A stretch of 64,000 bases of DNA. It comes from an uncultured Collinsella sp. Lineage in GTDB: Bacteria > Actinomycetota > Coriobacteriia > Coriobacteriales > Coriobacteriaceae. Location of the stretch: contig CAUDNY010000006.1 of NCBI GenBank assembly GCA_958450865.1, positions 1 to 64,000 on the forward strand, in the 5' to 3' direction. The translations under genes and the position numbers were made by a program. A model generated the notes under the pieces. The model saw only the letters and a list, made by a program, of their open reading frames with translations, made no database searches and had not been told where the DNA came from. Numbering within the stretch: position 1 is the stretch's first letter; the number at the start of each line of letters is the position of its first letter. Shown here in pieces: positions 52,383 to 60,994 of the stretch.

Positions 52383-53180
52383 ATGGGTCTTGAGGGAATC
52401 AAGCTGATTGCATGCGATTTGGACGGCACGTTGCTGCATCCGGGGGAGCGCGAGCCGCGTTCCGAGGCCTTTGAGCTTATCGATGAGCTACATCGTCGCG
52501 GTATCGTGTTTATGCCGGCGAGTGGCCGTCAATATGCGAGCTTGCGCTACCTGTTTGCCCCGGTGGCCGATGAGCTCGCCTATGTATGCGAAAACGGAGC
52601 CCTGGTGATGAGCGAGGGGCGTGCCGTTGTCAAGCGTTCCATGGAGCGTGGCCTTGCTATGGATATCGCGAACGCCGTGGTTGCGTATCCCCATGCCGAC
52701 GTGACCCTTTCGTGTGAGGGGCACCTCTACAGCATGAGCGGCAACGATGCGTTTGTTGATCACCTGCGTTATGAGGTCCATTGTGATGTGGCGGTAGTCG
52801 ACCGTCCCGAAGACATTGACGAGGATGTCATTAAGATTGCCTTCCAGACGCCCGAGGCAGAGCAGCCGGCGGCGCTGGAGTATTTCGAGCGCCACTTTAG
52901 CGATCGAGTCGATGTCATGACATCGGGAACCGAATGGACGGACTTTATCGGTTTCGATTCGGGCAAGGGCTCCGCGCTTGCCGATTACGGTCGCGCTCTG
53001 GGGATTTCGCCCGATGAGATGATGGCGTTTGGCGACAATGAGAACGATCGCGACATGCTCAACGTCGTGGGCCATCCCTATCTGATGGAGAGCTGCAACC
53101 CCACCATGCGCGGCATCAACGACCGTGTCCGCTACGCGCGCACGGTCGAAGAGGAGCTGCATCGCCTGCTCGCCGAGTAG
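52383..53180 (+). CDS. HAD-IIB (Cof-type) sugar-phosphate phosphatase
   Basis: 265 residues with HAD motif I DLDGTLLHPG, motif II in MPASGRQY, Lys in DSGKGSAL and motif IV MAFGDNENDRDML. The Cof subfamily dephosphorylates sugar phosphates and vitamin precursors. ATG 52383; AGGAGG lies rather far upstream (about 18 nt) with GGGGGA nearer. Confidence 0.9.
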   Translation: MGLEGIKLIACDLDGTLLHPGEREPRSEAFELIDELHRRGIVFMPASGRQYASLRYLFAPVADELAYVCENGALVMSEGRAVVKRSMERGLAMDIANAVVAYPHADVTLSCEGHLYSMSGNDAFVDHLRYEVHCDVAVVDRPEDIDEDVIKIAFQTPEAEQPAALEYFERHFSDRVDVMTSGTEWTDFIGFDSGKGSALADYGRALGISPDEMMAFGDNENDRDMLNVVGHPYLMESCNPTMRGINDRVRYARTVEEELHRLLAE

Positions 53181-53257
53181 ATATTTGGGGTATGCCTAGA
53201 AATCTACTTTTTGCTGCAGAGTGCGGAAAGGTGGATTTTAAGGCATGTCCCAAACAT

Positions 53258-53638
53258 CTACCGGCAGTCGGGGCAGAGACCCTCGAAGATGGTGTAGTGC
53301 GACGTGACGTGCCAGCCGATTTGCTCGGACGCCTTGGCGTCGAGCTGGGCATCGAAGGGGAGCGGTACATCGATGACGCGGCTGCACGAGGTGCAGATGA
53401 TATGCGCATGCGGCTCGATCGTGCGATCGAAGCGGCTGCCGCCCGGCGTCTTGATGGAGAGGATCTCGCCGGCGTCGGCCAAGAGATTGAGATTGCGGTA
53501 GACCGTACCACGGCTGATTTTGTCATCCTGCGCACGCACGACGTTGTAGATTTCGTCGGCGGTGGGATGGTTATAGCTTTGGCGCACGGCGTCAAGAACC
53601 AGCTTTCGCTGCCTGGTATTCCTTCTTTGCACCGCCAT
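53258..53638 (-). CDS. Fur/PerR-family metal-dependent repressor
   Basis: 126 residues: winged helix RQRKLVLDAVRQSYNHPTADEIYNVV...SRGTVYRNLNLL, the HAHIICTSC metal/zinc segment and a second CPDC pair at the very C terminus, giving a four-Cys structural zinc site. PerR and Fur cannot be told apart safely here. AAAGAGG precedes ATG. Its targets are not evident from the neighbours. Confidence 0.88.
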   Translation of the reverse strand: MAVQRRNTRQRKLVLDAVRQSYNHPTADEIYNVVRAQDDKISRGTVYRNLNLLADAGEILSIKTPGGSRFDRTIEPHAHIICTSCSRVIDVPLPFDAQLDAKASEQIGWHVTSHYTIFEGLCPDCR

Positions 53639-53699
53639 GCGCCTCGCCTCTTTTCTATCAACGGTCGTAGGTAAATGATACCGTATTTAGCACACAATA

Positions 53700-54110
53700 C
53701 TAATAACGAGGACTGAAACCGTCTTCATTGGCAAGTGGGGCTCGGGCCTGGGCGTCTACGAGGCGAAAACGCGTTCCCATGCGCTCGTAGGAGGCATGAA
53801 GCGCCTCGAGATGAGATAAGATGTTTGCCGGAGCTCCCTGTATCTCCATCTCGACCGAGCCGTCTTCCATGTTGCGCACCCAGCCGGTGAGTGCGCGTGC
53901 CTGCGCGAGGTTGGTGTTGGTAAAGCGAAAACCAACGCCCTGGACTTGCCCCGCCCAGCGCAGGAAATAGCGCAGGGGAGTGTCTTGAGTGGCCTCGTCG
54001 CTTGCGAGCACGGTGAGCCTACGGCGCAGCTCGAGCTCGACGTTTGATGGTTTTTGAGGCTCTCGACTGCCGCCGGTGACGCTGGAGAAGAACGTATCGA
54101 AGAAGCCCAT
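53700..54110 (-). CDS. Acylphosphatase-domain protein
   Basis: 136 residues. About 45-125 is the acylphosphatase fold with the phosphate loop GQVQGVGFR and catalytic Asn in GWVRNMEDGSVEMEIQG. The first 45 residues (MGFFDTFFSSVTGGSREPQ) are an added stretch not found in the usual 90-residue enzyme. It starts 2 bp after the stop of the upstream oxidoreductase gene. Confidence 0.82.
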   Translation of the reverse strand: MGFFDTFFSSVTGGSREPQKPSNVELELRRRLTVLASDEATQDTPLRYFLRWAGQVQGVGFRFTNTNLAQARALTGWVRNMEDGSVEMEIQGAPANILSHLEALHASYERMGTRFRLVDAQARAPLANEDGFSPRY

Positions 54111-54112
54111 CG

Positions 54113-55219
54113 CTAGGCCTGCTTGCCTGCGTCGGACGGGAAGGTAATGCCGGCCTGCTGGCGCACGGCATCCATGATGCGCAGTGAGACGAGCGTGACA
54201 TCGCGGTAGTGGCCAAGCTCGTGGCGTCCCGCCGGGGTCTCCCAAATCTCTTCCTTAACGTTATCGATGCCGCCGATGGCGGTGATAAAGTCTGTGAGTT
54301 CGTATTCCATAGTGTTGCTCGATTTGGGCAGGTCGAGCACGCGGCCGTTGTCGCCCTGTTCGCGCGGTGCCTCGGTCGCCGAGCCGCGTACGACATCGCC
54401 GCGATAGTCGATGCGGACATTGCGGGGCGTGGACAGATGGTCGATCTGGATAGTGCCACGCTCGCCTTCGATCTGCGAGGGCAGCAGGTCATTCGTTATT
54501 TTGGAGTGCGCGAGCTCGACGGAGATACGGCCACCGCCGTAGCTGGCGAGGATGGAACCGCAGCCGTCGATGGGGCCGTGCGTGAGCTGTCGCGTGGCGG
54601 GGTCGAGCAGAGTAGCCATGCTCGTAAGGCCGGAGGGCATGCCGAAAATCTCGACCATGGGCTCGACGGTGTAGACGCCAATGTCCATGAGGGAACCCGA
54701 TGCCATATTGCAGTCGAAGATATTGGTGGCGCGTCCCGCGAGAATCTCGTTGTAGCGCGAGGAATATTTGCCAAAGCGCAATGAGGCGCGGCGGATGGGG
54801 GCGATCTCGCCCAGGGCGTCCTCGATGGCGTGGAAGGCGGGGTCGTGGAGGGGACGCATGGCCTCGAGGGCCACGACACCTGCTGCCTCGGCAGCGCGGA
54901 AGACTTCCAGCGCCTGCGCTTCGGTGGCGCAGAAGGGCTTCTCGACGATGACGTGCTTGCCACCGGCGATGCAGGCAAGGGCCTGCTCGTAGTGAAGCGC
55001 GTTAGGGCTGCCGATATAGACGGCGTCGACGTCGGCGGCTGCCGCGAGCTCATCGAGTGAAGTAAAGTTTCGCTCGCCACCGCGCTCGGCGGTAAAGGCG
55101 GCACCGCGATTGGCATCGCGTGAAAGCGTGCCCACAAACGCGGCTTGGTCGTTGGCGTTGACAACTTGGATAAAGTCGTCTGTGATCATGGATGTGCCGA
55201 TGGTCGCGATGCGCAGCAT
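54113..55219 (-). CDS. Gfo/Idh/MocA-family oxidoreductase
   Basis: 368 residues: Rossmann start MLRIATIGTSMITDDFI, the family EKP motif in VIVEKPFCATEAQA and the second-domain stretch GSLMDIGVYTVEPMVEIFG. NAD(P)-dependent sugar or inositol dehydrogenase; substrate unknown. ATG 55219 has AAGGGGG 5 nt upstream. Cotranscribed with the acylphosphatase gene. Confidence 0.88.
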   Translation of the reverse strand: MLRIATIGTSMITDDFIQVVNANDQAAFVGTLSRDANRGAAFTAERGGERNFTSLDELAAAADVDAVYIGSPNALHYEQALACIAGGKHVIVEKPFCATEAQALEVFRAAEAAGVVALEAMRPLHDPAFHAIEDALGEIAPIRRASLRFGKYSSRYNEILAGRATNIFDCNMASGSLMDIGVYTVEPMVEIFGMPSGLTSMATLLDPATRQLTHGPIDGCGSILASYGGGRISVELAHSKITNDLLPSQIEGERGTIQIDHLSTPRNVRIDYRGDVVRGSATEAPREQGDNGRVLDLPKSSNTMEYELTDFITAIGGIDNVKEEIWETPAGRHELGHYRDVTLVSLRIMDAVRQQAGITFPSDAGKQA

Positions 55220-55292
55220 ACGTCCCCCTTGCGTTGTTTGGTCTACAGGATGAGTGTAGCGCGTGGGGATATAAAGCTGCGCGAAAACGCTA

Positions 55293-55778
55293 TTACAGGT
55301 CGCTCTCGTTAAAGCCGGCGTCGATATCGAGGTTGCTGCCGTCGGCCGCCGTGGTGGCGAGCTCATCGCAGCGCTCGTTGAGCTCGTGACCGGCGTGACC
55401 CTTAACCCAGATGAACTCAACCTTGTGCTTGCTTTTGGCGGTGAGTAGGCGCTCCCACAGGTCGCGGTTCTTGACGGGTTGCTTGTTGGCGGTTTTCCAT
55501 CCGCGCTTTTTCCAGCCGTCGATCCAGTGCTTGTTAAAGGCGTTGACGACATACTGCGAATCGGAATGGACTTCGACCTCGCAGGGGCGGTTGAGCGCCT
55601 CGAGCGCCACGATGACGGCCATGAGTTCCATGCGGTTGTTGGTGGTCTTGGCGTAGCCGCGCGAAAGCTCGGAGGTGAAGGTCTTGCCGGCGGGGTTGGT
55701 GTATTTGAGCACGGCGCCGTAGCCACCGCGTCCCGGATTTGATCGGGCCGAGCCGTCGGTGTAGATGATGACCTTCAC
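55293..55778 (-). CDS. rnhA: Ribonuclease HI
   Basis: 161 residues with the four acidic active-site residues in context: [27 protein letters not shown] and NERCDELA, plus GHAGHELN. It degrades RNA in RNA-DNA hybrids. Start GTG 55778 with GAAAGGA upstream. Confidence 0.95.
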   Translation of the reverse strand: MKVIIYTDGSARSNPGRGGYGAVLKYTNPAGKTFTSELSRGYAKTTNNRMELMAVIVALEALNRPCEVEVHSDSQYVVNAFNKHWIDGWKKRGWKTANKQPVKNRDLWERLLTAKSKHKVEFIWVKGHAGHELNERCDELATTAADGSNLDIDAGFNESDL

Positions 55779-55854
55779 GGGCTTCCTTTCGTTGAGTGCA
55801 TTTCATGTGAGTGACCATTGTAGCGCCATGCCCGCCGGGGGCCAGCAATCTACG

Positions 55855-55868
55855 ATTTCTACCCCGTC
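55855..55868 (-). repeat. Solo REP-like core, 26 kb from the RAYT unit
   Basis: ATTTCTACCCCGTC is identical over 14 bases to the core of the repeats flanking the transposase at 29.5 and 30.4 kb. It lies in the 99-bp gap between rnhA and the LysR gene. Confidence 0.5.
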
Positions 55869-55877
55869 TTCCGACTG

Positions 55878-56780
55878 TTAGTTGGCATGGATGATGCGGT
55901 TGAGCTCGTCGAGGTATTGCTGCAAGAGGAGAGAGGGCTTGCGCTCGTCGTGCATGATGTAGCCAACGTGCATCGTTGGGGCGTCTGCTAGCGGGATCGA
56001 TGCCATGCCCCATTGCATTTCATTGGAGAGGACACCGGTCGACAGGGTGTAACCGTTCGACGTGATAAGTAAGTTAGTAAGTGTTCCGCGGTCCGAGATT
56101 CGTATGTTGCGGTCGCAAGGGATATAGCTAAAAGGTTCCTCGGCGTAATAGAAGGAGTTCGAGGTGCCTTGCTCAAAGCTGTAGCGCGTATAGGGCGTGA
56201 GGTCGGCAAGGGACAGCTGCGGGCGGCGTGCGAGCGGGTGGCGCTCGCTAACGAAGACGTGGACCGTCGCGTCGAATAGGGGATGGAAGCTTGCGCGGGC
56301 ATCGGCGAAGGCCTTCTGCAGAACGCGGGCGTTAAAGTCATCCAGATACAGAATGCCGATATCGCTGCGAAACGCACGGACGTCATCGATGATCTGCGAT
56401 GTGGTGGTCTCGCGCATGATGAACTCGAACTTGCTGTCGCGGCAGCGCTCGACTACGTTGACAAAGGCCTCGACCGAAAAGGCGTAGTGCTGGGCGGAAA
56501 TGGCAAGGCGGGCTTGCGGGGTGCCACCGTCCTCGTAGCGTGCCTCGAGCATGTCGGCCTGCTCTACGACCTGGCGCGCATAGCCCAAAAGCTCGGTGCC
56601 GTCGTTGGTGAGCGTGACGCCGCGGCTGGAGCGCGTAAAGATCTCCAGATGGAGCTCTTGTTCTAGGCTTTTGACGGCGTTTGAGATGTTGGACTGAGCG
56701 GTATAGAGGCGCTGAGCTGCGGCGTTGATTGAGCCGGACTCTGCCACGGCGATAAGAAAACGAAGCTGCTGGAGGGTCAT
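55878..56780 (-). CDS. LysR-family transcriptional regulator
   Basis: 300 residues: N-terminal winged helix MTLQQLRFLIAVAESGSINAAAQRL...QSNISNAVKSLEQEL and a C-terminal periplasmic-binding-like sensor. It is divergent from metY, so it probably controls that gene and itself. A GATAGCTATC palindrome lies just before its start (56797-56806). Effector unknown; a cysteine-precursor signal would fit. Confidence 0.88.
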   Translation of the reverse strand: MTLQQLRFLIAVAESGSINAAAQRLYTAQSNISNAVKSLEQELHLEIFTRSSRGVTLTNDGTELLGYARQVVEQADMLEARYEDGGTPQARLAISAQHYAFSVEAFVNVVERCRDSKFEFIMRETTTSQIIDDVRAFRSDIGILYLDDFNARVLQKAFADARASFHPLFDATVHVFVSERHPLARRPQLSLADLTPYTRYSFEQGTSNSFYYAEEPFSYIPCDRNIRISDRGTLTNLLITSNGYTLSTGVLSNEMQWGMASIPLADAPTMHVGYIMHDERKPSLLLQQYLDELNRIIHAN

Positions 56781-56841
56781 CGGTGCCCGTCCTTTCGATA
56801 GCTATCTAAAAAACCGATAACAAGTTAGCGCTTTTAAGTGA

Positions 56842-56870
56842 TTGACCGAGCGAAACAATGCTCGTACTAT
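56842..56870 (+). promoter_or_regulatory. metY promoter with dyad in the spacer
   Basis: TTGACC (56842-56847), exactly 17 bp, TACTAT (56865-56870). The spacer contains CGAGC...GCTCG (56847-56851 and 56860-56864), a likely operator. The transcript would include the leader peptide below. Confidence 0.65.
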
Positions 56871-56939
56871 TCAAAACACACAAAGGCGGTAGGTAATTAA
56901 ACCGACCACGGAACCGGGATGTCAAAAGGAGGACCGCAT

Positions 56940-56993
56940 ATGAACTGCTTACCAAGACGAATGCCGGGCTCCTGTTTGCGCCCGTTGGCGTGA
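56940..56993 (+). CDS. Candidate 17-residue leader peptide of metY
   Basis: ATG 56940 is preceded by an ideal AAAAGGAGG ribosome site 7 nt upstream and encodes MNCLPRRMPGSCLRPLA. The peptide has two Cys and two Met codons. A hairpin (CTCCTG, 56969-56974, with CAGGAG, 56995-57000, and an inner GCGCC/GGCGT) overlaps its end. This build suits ribosome-mediated control of the sulfur gene 62 bp downstream. Confidence 0.5.
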   Translation: MNCLPRRMPGSCLRPLA

Positions 56994-57055
56994 TCAGGAG
57001 ACAGCGACTTACTTTTCTTACTCTTAGGCACTTACATTCGATCAAGGAGATCATC

Positions 57056-58366
57056 ATGAGCCAGTTCATCAACAACCCCGAGCACACCTTTGGTTTCGAT
57101 ACCCTGCAGCTTCATGTTGGCCAGGAGAGCGCCGACCCCGCATCCGACTCCCGCGCCGTGCCTATCTACCAGACCACGAGCTATGTGTTCCGCAACTCCC
57201 AGCACGCCGCCGACCGCTTTGGTCTTGCCGACGCCGGCAACATCTACGGCCGTCTGACCAACTCCACCCAGGGCGTCTTTGAGGACCGTATCGCCGCGCT
57301 CGAGGGTGGCGTGGCCGGTCTTGCCGTCGCCTCCGGTGCCGCTGCCATCACCTATACCCTGCAGGCACTTGCCCAAGCCGGTGACCACGTGGTGGCTCAG
57401 AAGACCATCTACGGTGGCTCCTACAACCTGCTGGAGCATACGCTCTCCCAGTTTGGCGTCGAGACCACGTTTGTCGATGCCCATAACCTGGACGAGGTCG
57501 AGGGTGCCATCAAGGACAACACTACGGTTATCTACCTCGAGACACTCGGCAACCCCAATTCCGACATTCCCAACATCGACGCCATCTCCGAGGTCGCCAA
57601 GAAGCATGGTTTGCCGGTTGTCGTCGACAACACTTTCGGCACCCCGTATCTGTTCCGTCCGCTGGAGCATGGCGCCAACATCGTCGTTCACTCCGCAACT
57701 AAGTTCATTGGCGGCCACGGAACTTCGCTGGGCGGCGTGATTGTCGATGGCGGCAACTTCGACTGGAAGGCGAGCGGCAAGTATGCGCAGATCGCCGAGC
57801 CCAACCCCTCCTACCATGGCGTCTCGTTTGCCGAGGCTGCCGGTCCCGCTGCCTTCGCGACCTATGTCCGCGCCATCTTGCTGCGCGACGAGGGCGCCTG
57901 CATCAGCCCGTTCAACGCCTGGGTCCTGCTCCAGGGCACCGAGACTCTGTCGCTGCGCGTCGACCGTCATGTCGAGAACACTAAGAAGGTCGTTGAGTTC
58001 CTGGCTGGTGACAGCCACGTCGCCAAGGTGAACCATCCGAGCCTGCCTGAGCACCCCGATCACGAGCTCTATCAGAAGTACTTCCCCAACGGCGGCGCTT
58101 CGATCTTCACCTTTGAGATTAAGGGTGGCCAGGAGGCAGCCTGGAAGTTCATCGATCATCTGCAGGTGTTCTCGCTGCTCGCCAACGTGGCCGACGTCAA
58201 GTCGCTCGTCGTGCACCCGGCCACTACCACGCACTCCCAGCTCTCTGCCGAGGAACTCGCCGAGCAGAACATCACGCCCTCCACGATCCGTCTTTCCATC
58301 GGTACCGAGAACGCCGAGGACATCATTTGGGATCTGAAGCAGGCCTTCGCCGCACTGGACGAGTAA
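57056..58366 (+). CDS. metY: O-acetylhomoserine sulfhydrylase (PLP enzyme)
   Basis: 436 residues of the Cys/Met-metabolism PLP family. It shows the N-terminal TLQLHVGQESADPASDSRAVPIYQTTSYVF, PLP-pocket VVDNTFGTP and the Schiff-base Lys in VHSATKFIGGHGTSLGG. The length (about 430) and the FDTLQLHVGQ start point to O-acetylhomoserine sulfhydrylase rather than cystathionine synthase. It makes homocysteine from sulfide. ATG 57056 with AAGGAG 6 nt upstream. Confidence 0.93.
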   Translation: MSQFINNPEHTFGFDTLQLHVGQESADPASDSRAVPIYQTTSYVFRNSQHAADRFGLADAGNIYGRLTNSTQGVFEDRIAALEGGVAGLAVASGAAAITYTLQALAQAGDHVVAQKTIYGGSYNLLEHTLSQFGVETTFVDAHNLDEVEGAIKDNTTVIYLETLGNPNSDIPNIDAISEVAKKHGLPVVVDNTFGTPYLFRPLEHGANIVVHSATKFIGGHGTSLGGVIVDGGNFDWKASGKYAQIAEPNPSYHGVSFAEAAGPAAFATYVRAILLRDEGACISPFNAWVLLQGTETLSLRVDRHVENTKKVVEFLAGDSHVAKVNHPSLPEHPDHELYQKYFPNGGASIFTFEIKGGQEAAWKFIDHLQVFSLLANVADVKSLVVHPATTTHSQLSAEELAEQNITPSTIRLSIGTENAEDIIWDLKQAFAALDE

Positions 58367-58678
58367 GGCGACTTGTGCAAGGATCCCTTGCGACTCGATA
58401 GGTATAACTGCATAAAATGCCTGCTCAAGGCGCCTGCGCAAGCAATGGTTGCGCAGGCGCCTTTTTTGCATAGGAAGGGCGCTATTACAGGGTTTTTGGC
58501 ATGCTTTATGCATTCGAGTTGTGGAAAACTCCTGTTGAGAGGATGTGAGTTTTACGCAATTGACGTGCGCCTTTTGAGTAAAACCGCAGGTCGCGATTTG
58601 CTCGAGGTACTATGCAGCGCGATCGAATCACACGCAGCTCAAACGCAGCAAAAACGCACTACGGAGGTTTCCAGCTAC
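58367..58678. other. 312-bp gap after metY
   Basis: Contains the metY terminator and then about 210 bp upstream of the secreted-protein gene. The related stretches GAGTTTTACGC (58547-58557) and GAGTAAAACCGC (58576-58587) and a TACTAT (58608-58613) are present, but no convincing full promoter can be named. Confidence 0.5.
58427..58467 (+). terminator. Strong terminator after metY
   Basis: A perfect 15-bp stem (AAGGCGCCTGCGCAA, 58427-58441, with 58449-58463) and a run of T. Confidence 0.93.
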
Positions 58679-59455
58679 ATGAGGATCGATTCACGAAAAC
58701 CGAAAGCCGCCGCCCTTTCCGCCGCTCTGACCGTGGCGCTTTTGGCGGGCGCCGGCGCAACTGATGCCCACGCGGCAACACTGTCCGATACGGTTGGATC
58801 TACGCCGTCCGAGACGACGCTGGTACAGCCCGTTGATTATCGCGGCGATGGTTATGGTTCCATGCAGGAGTGGAACGCCTCGATGGAGGCCAAGCGCGAT
58901 TCCCTTGAGATGCGCGCTCAGATTATCCTAAACATGTATGGTGACTATGCCACCGATGACGAGCGCGCTGTGCTGCAGGGTTGTATCGATGGTGCGGGTA
59001 ACCTGTTGACGATGGGGGAGGTCGACGCGAAGTCGACCGAGCTCGATGAGCTGCGCACTGCGCTTGAGAATGCCAAGCGCGAAGCGCTCGAGGCCGCTGC
59101 CGCCGAGGCGGAGGCTGCCGAGGCCGCCCAGGCTTCGTGCTACAACGCCGGTTACACTCCGTCCTACGCGTCTGCCGCGTCCTACGCGAACGGATCGGGC
59201 CTGACGCGCTCTGCAGGTGTCAATAACTACAACGGGCGCCGCGAGACCTATTACAGCAGCAATGTGCTTTATCACTATCGCACGGGCGAATGGACTCAGG
59301 ATTCTGAGGGCTTCTGGCGCGATTCCGACGGCTATTACGTTGTTGCCGCGGGCGATATGGCCCAGGGCTCGACCTTTACGGGCTCCAAGGGTGATTGCAA
59401 GGTCTATGACTCCGGCTGCGCCGCCGGAACCACCGACTACTACACCGGTTGGTAA
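58679..59455 (+). CDS. Secreted protein with coiled-coil and Tyr/Gly-rich C-terminal domain
   Basis: 258 residues. The N terminus is a Sec signal peptide (positive start MRIDSRKPK, hydrophobic AALSAALTVALLAGAGA, cleavage near AHAA). About 120-160 is Ala/Glu-rich and should be helical or coiled. The last 70 residues form a separate domain (WRDSDGYYVVAAGDMAQGS; KVYDSGCAAGTTDYYTGW) with two Cys. It resembles C-terminal modules of secreted wall-associated actinobacterial proteins, but no firm family can be named. GGAGG lies 11 nt before ATG 58679. Confidence 0.72.
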   Translation: MRIDSRKPKAAALSAALTVALLAGAGATDAHAATLSDTVGSTPSETTLVQPVDYRGDGYGSMQEWNASMEAKRDSLEMRAQIILNMYGDYATDDERAVLQGCIDGAGNLLTMGEVDAKSTELDELRTALENAKREALEAAAAEAEAAEAAQASCYNAGYTPSYASAASYANGSGLTRSAGVNNYNGRRETYYSSNVLYHYRTGEWTQDSEGFWRDSDGYYVVAAGDMAQGSTFTGSKGDCKVYDSGCAAGTTDYYTGW

Positions 59456-59479
59456 TCTGCCATAAGCCAATAGGACATG

Positions 59480-59532
59480 ACGGGCGGGCGTCTTTACCGA
59501 GCCTTTGGGCAACGTAAGGGCGTCCGTTTTTT
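59480..59532 (+). terminator. Terminator after the secreted-protein gene
   Basis: ACGGGCG (59480-59486) pairs with CGTCCGT (59521-59527) with one G-T, an inner CTTTAC/GTAAG stem and a TTTTTT tail. Confidence 0.6.
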
Positions 59533-59642
59533 GTGCATGCTTGAGCTAACAGAGCCCTTACCGTGGCAGTACGCCGCGCATATGGGCGCGGGGCACACTG
59601 GTTCTTGAGAATTAAGGTCTTTCTCTTGGAGGAAGTGGTCTT

Positions 59643-59849
59643 GTGGACGCTCGAGATATCGCCGTTGCCGCCGTCGCATTGGTGCTTGGCTGCCTTGGTC
59701 CTACGGCCGCGTTCGTTGCGGGCATGCAGGGGGCATGCGGGGCTACTCCAATCGTGGTTGGCGCGCTGATCGCGGCCGCACTGCTGGGAAGCGTCGGCGT
59801 GCTGCTTTGCCGCGATGACGAGGACGAGGTTCCGGAATCGCAACGCTAA
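59643..59849 (+). CDS. Small membrane protein, two predicted helices
   Basis: 68 residues, GTG start at 59643 with TTGGAGG about 10 nt upstream. Two hydrophobic segments (about 6-27 and 37-55) are followed by an acidic tail (RDDEDEVPESQR). No family recognised. Confidence 0.6.
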   Translation: MDARDIAVAAVALVLGCLGPTAAFVAGMQGACGATPIVVGALIAAALLGSVGVLLCRDDEDEVPESQR

Positions 59850-59886
59850 CTGTTGTGAGATTGGCAGCCGGGCATAGACGAAGATG

Positions 59887-59925
59887 AAAGCCGCCGCAGG
59901 GGAAAGGTTCCCTTGCGGCGGCTTT
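59887..59925. terminator. Bidirectional terminator between convergent genes
   Basis: A 12-bp perfect stem (AAAGCCGCCGCA, 59887-59898, with 59914-59925) plus inner GGG/CCC, symmetrical enough to serve both the small membrane protein and the panE-like gene. Confidence 0.75.
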
Positions 59926-59958
59926 GCTGTTAAAGCTGTTGAATGCGGCGCGTTGGCG

Positions 59959-60873
59959 CTACCAGCTTTTCTCGATATCGCGGATGCGCCGATAGAGCCA
60001 ATCGTTTTGCGGCACTTGGATGTCGTGTTTGGCGGCAAGGCGGCAAATGGTGCCCGCGAACTCATCAACCTCGGTTTTGCGCCTTGCGACGCGGTCTTGA
60101 GCCATCGATGGCATACCGGCGGGGTCGACTCCTTCGATGAGGTGCACCATCTGCGTCAGGTCTGCTTCAGTCAGTTCAATGCCCTCGGCGTTAGCGACCG
60201 CAAGCGTTTCGCGCATGGCGGAAACAAAGCAGCGGCGCTGCTCGGAGCCCGGCTCCGTGGCGCTTCCGTAGGTCCCGCCGTACGCCATACAGGTCTGGTT
60301 GATGCCGTCGTTGAGCATGAGTTTGGCCCACATGCGGTGCGCAATGTCGCTCTCGACGGTATGGGCGATGCCGCAGCGTGTGTAGAGCTCGTCGATGGCG
60401 GTGACGGTTGCGGGCTCGGTGCCTGCTGCCGCGCCAAAGCGAATCTCTCCCGCATTGGTAAAGGTGAGTGCGCCGTCGAGGAACACGGCATCCATGCCCT
60501 GGCAAATACCAAGAACGGTATGCTTCCAGCCAAAGCGCTCGGCAATCTTTTGCTCGCTGGTGATGCCGTTGCAAAGGGATGCGATGAGCGTGTCGGGCCC
60601 TACGATGCGTTCCATAGTCTTGAGCGCCTGGTCGAGTCCGGTTGTCTTGACCGTGAGGATGACCAGATCGGTGGGTGTCGCCTCGCTGGCGCGGACGGAC
60701 TTGAGTATGCAGGGCTTGTCGTTGACGGTGAGCGCATCACCCGCGTGGCGCTCAAAGCGAGCGTCGTCCATGACGTATTCGACGGCATCGTTGCCGAGTG
60801 CCTGGGCGATCATGCTGCCGTAAAGCAGGCCCACGCCGCCCTTGCCGATAAAGGCGACCTTGTTGATCTGCAT
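59959..60873 (-). CDS. 2-dehydropantoate 2-reductase (PanE/ApbA family)
   Basis: 304 residues: Rossmann start KVAFIGKGGVGLLYGSMI, ketopantoate reductase stretch LVILTVKTTGLDQAL, SLCNGITSEQ, and C-terminal active-site Lys in RMWAKLMLNDGINQ. It reduces ketopantoate to pantoate for coenzyme A, or a related keto acid. ATG 60873 is chosen because GGGGAG lies 9 nt upstream. Confidence 0.87.
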   Translation of the reverse strand: MQINKVAFIGKGGVGLLYGSMIAQALGNDAVEYVMDDARFERHAGDALTVNDKPCILKSVRASEATPTDLVILTVKTTGLDQALKTMERIVGPDTLIASLCNGITSEQKIAERFGWKHTVLGICQGMDAVFLDGALTFTNAGEIRFGAAAGTEPATVTAIDELYTRCGIAHTVESDIAHRMWAKLMLNDGINQTCMAYGGTYGSATEPGSEQRRCFVSAMRETLAVANAEGIELTEADLTQMVHLIEGVDPAGMPSMAQDRVARRKTEVDEFAGTICRLAAKHDIQVPQNDWLYRRIRDIEKSW

Positions 60874-60890
60874 ATGAATCATCTCCCCAT

Positions 60891-60918
60891 ATAAAAGGCG
60901 CCCGCGTAAGGGGCGCCT
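60891..60918 (-). terminator. Minus-strand terminator upstream of panE
   Basis: AGGCGCCC (60896-60903) pairs with GGGCGCCT (60911-60918); on the minus strand the tail is TTTTAT. It should end transcription of the small gene at 60995-61189. Confidence 0.65.
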
Positions 60919-60994
60919 GATGGATTGTATGCTGCCGGGGTGATTGATGGGTGCGCGGAGCGGCTGTTATGAAAAAGAAACGTTTGCCTGGACG

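Noticed and set aside
56871..57055. SAM, T-box or other known riboswitch before metY
   Set aside because: No SAM-I core pattern or T-box sequence could be seen; the leader ORF explains the region better.
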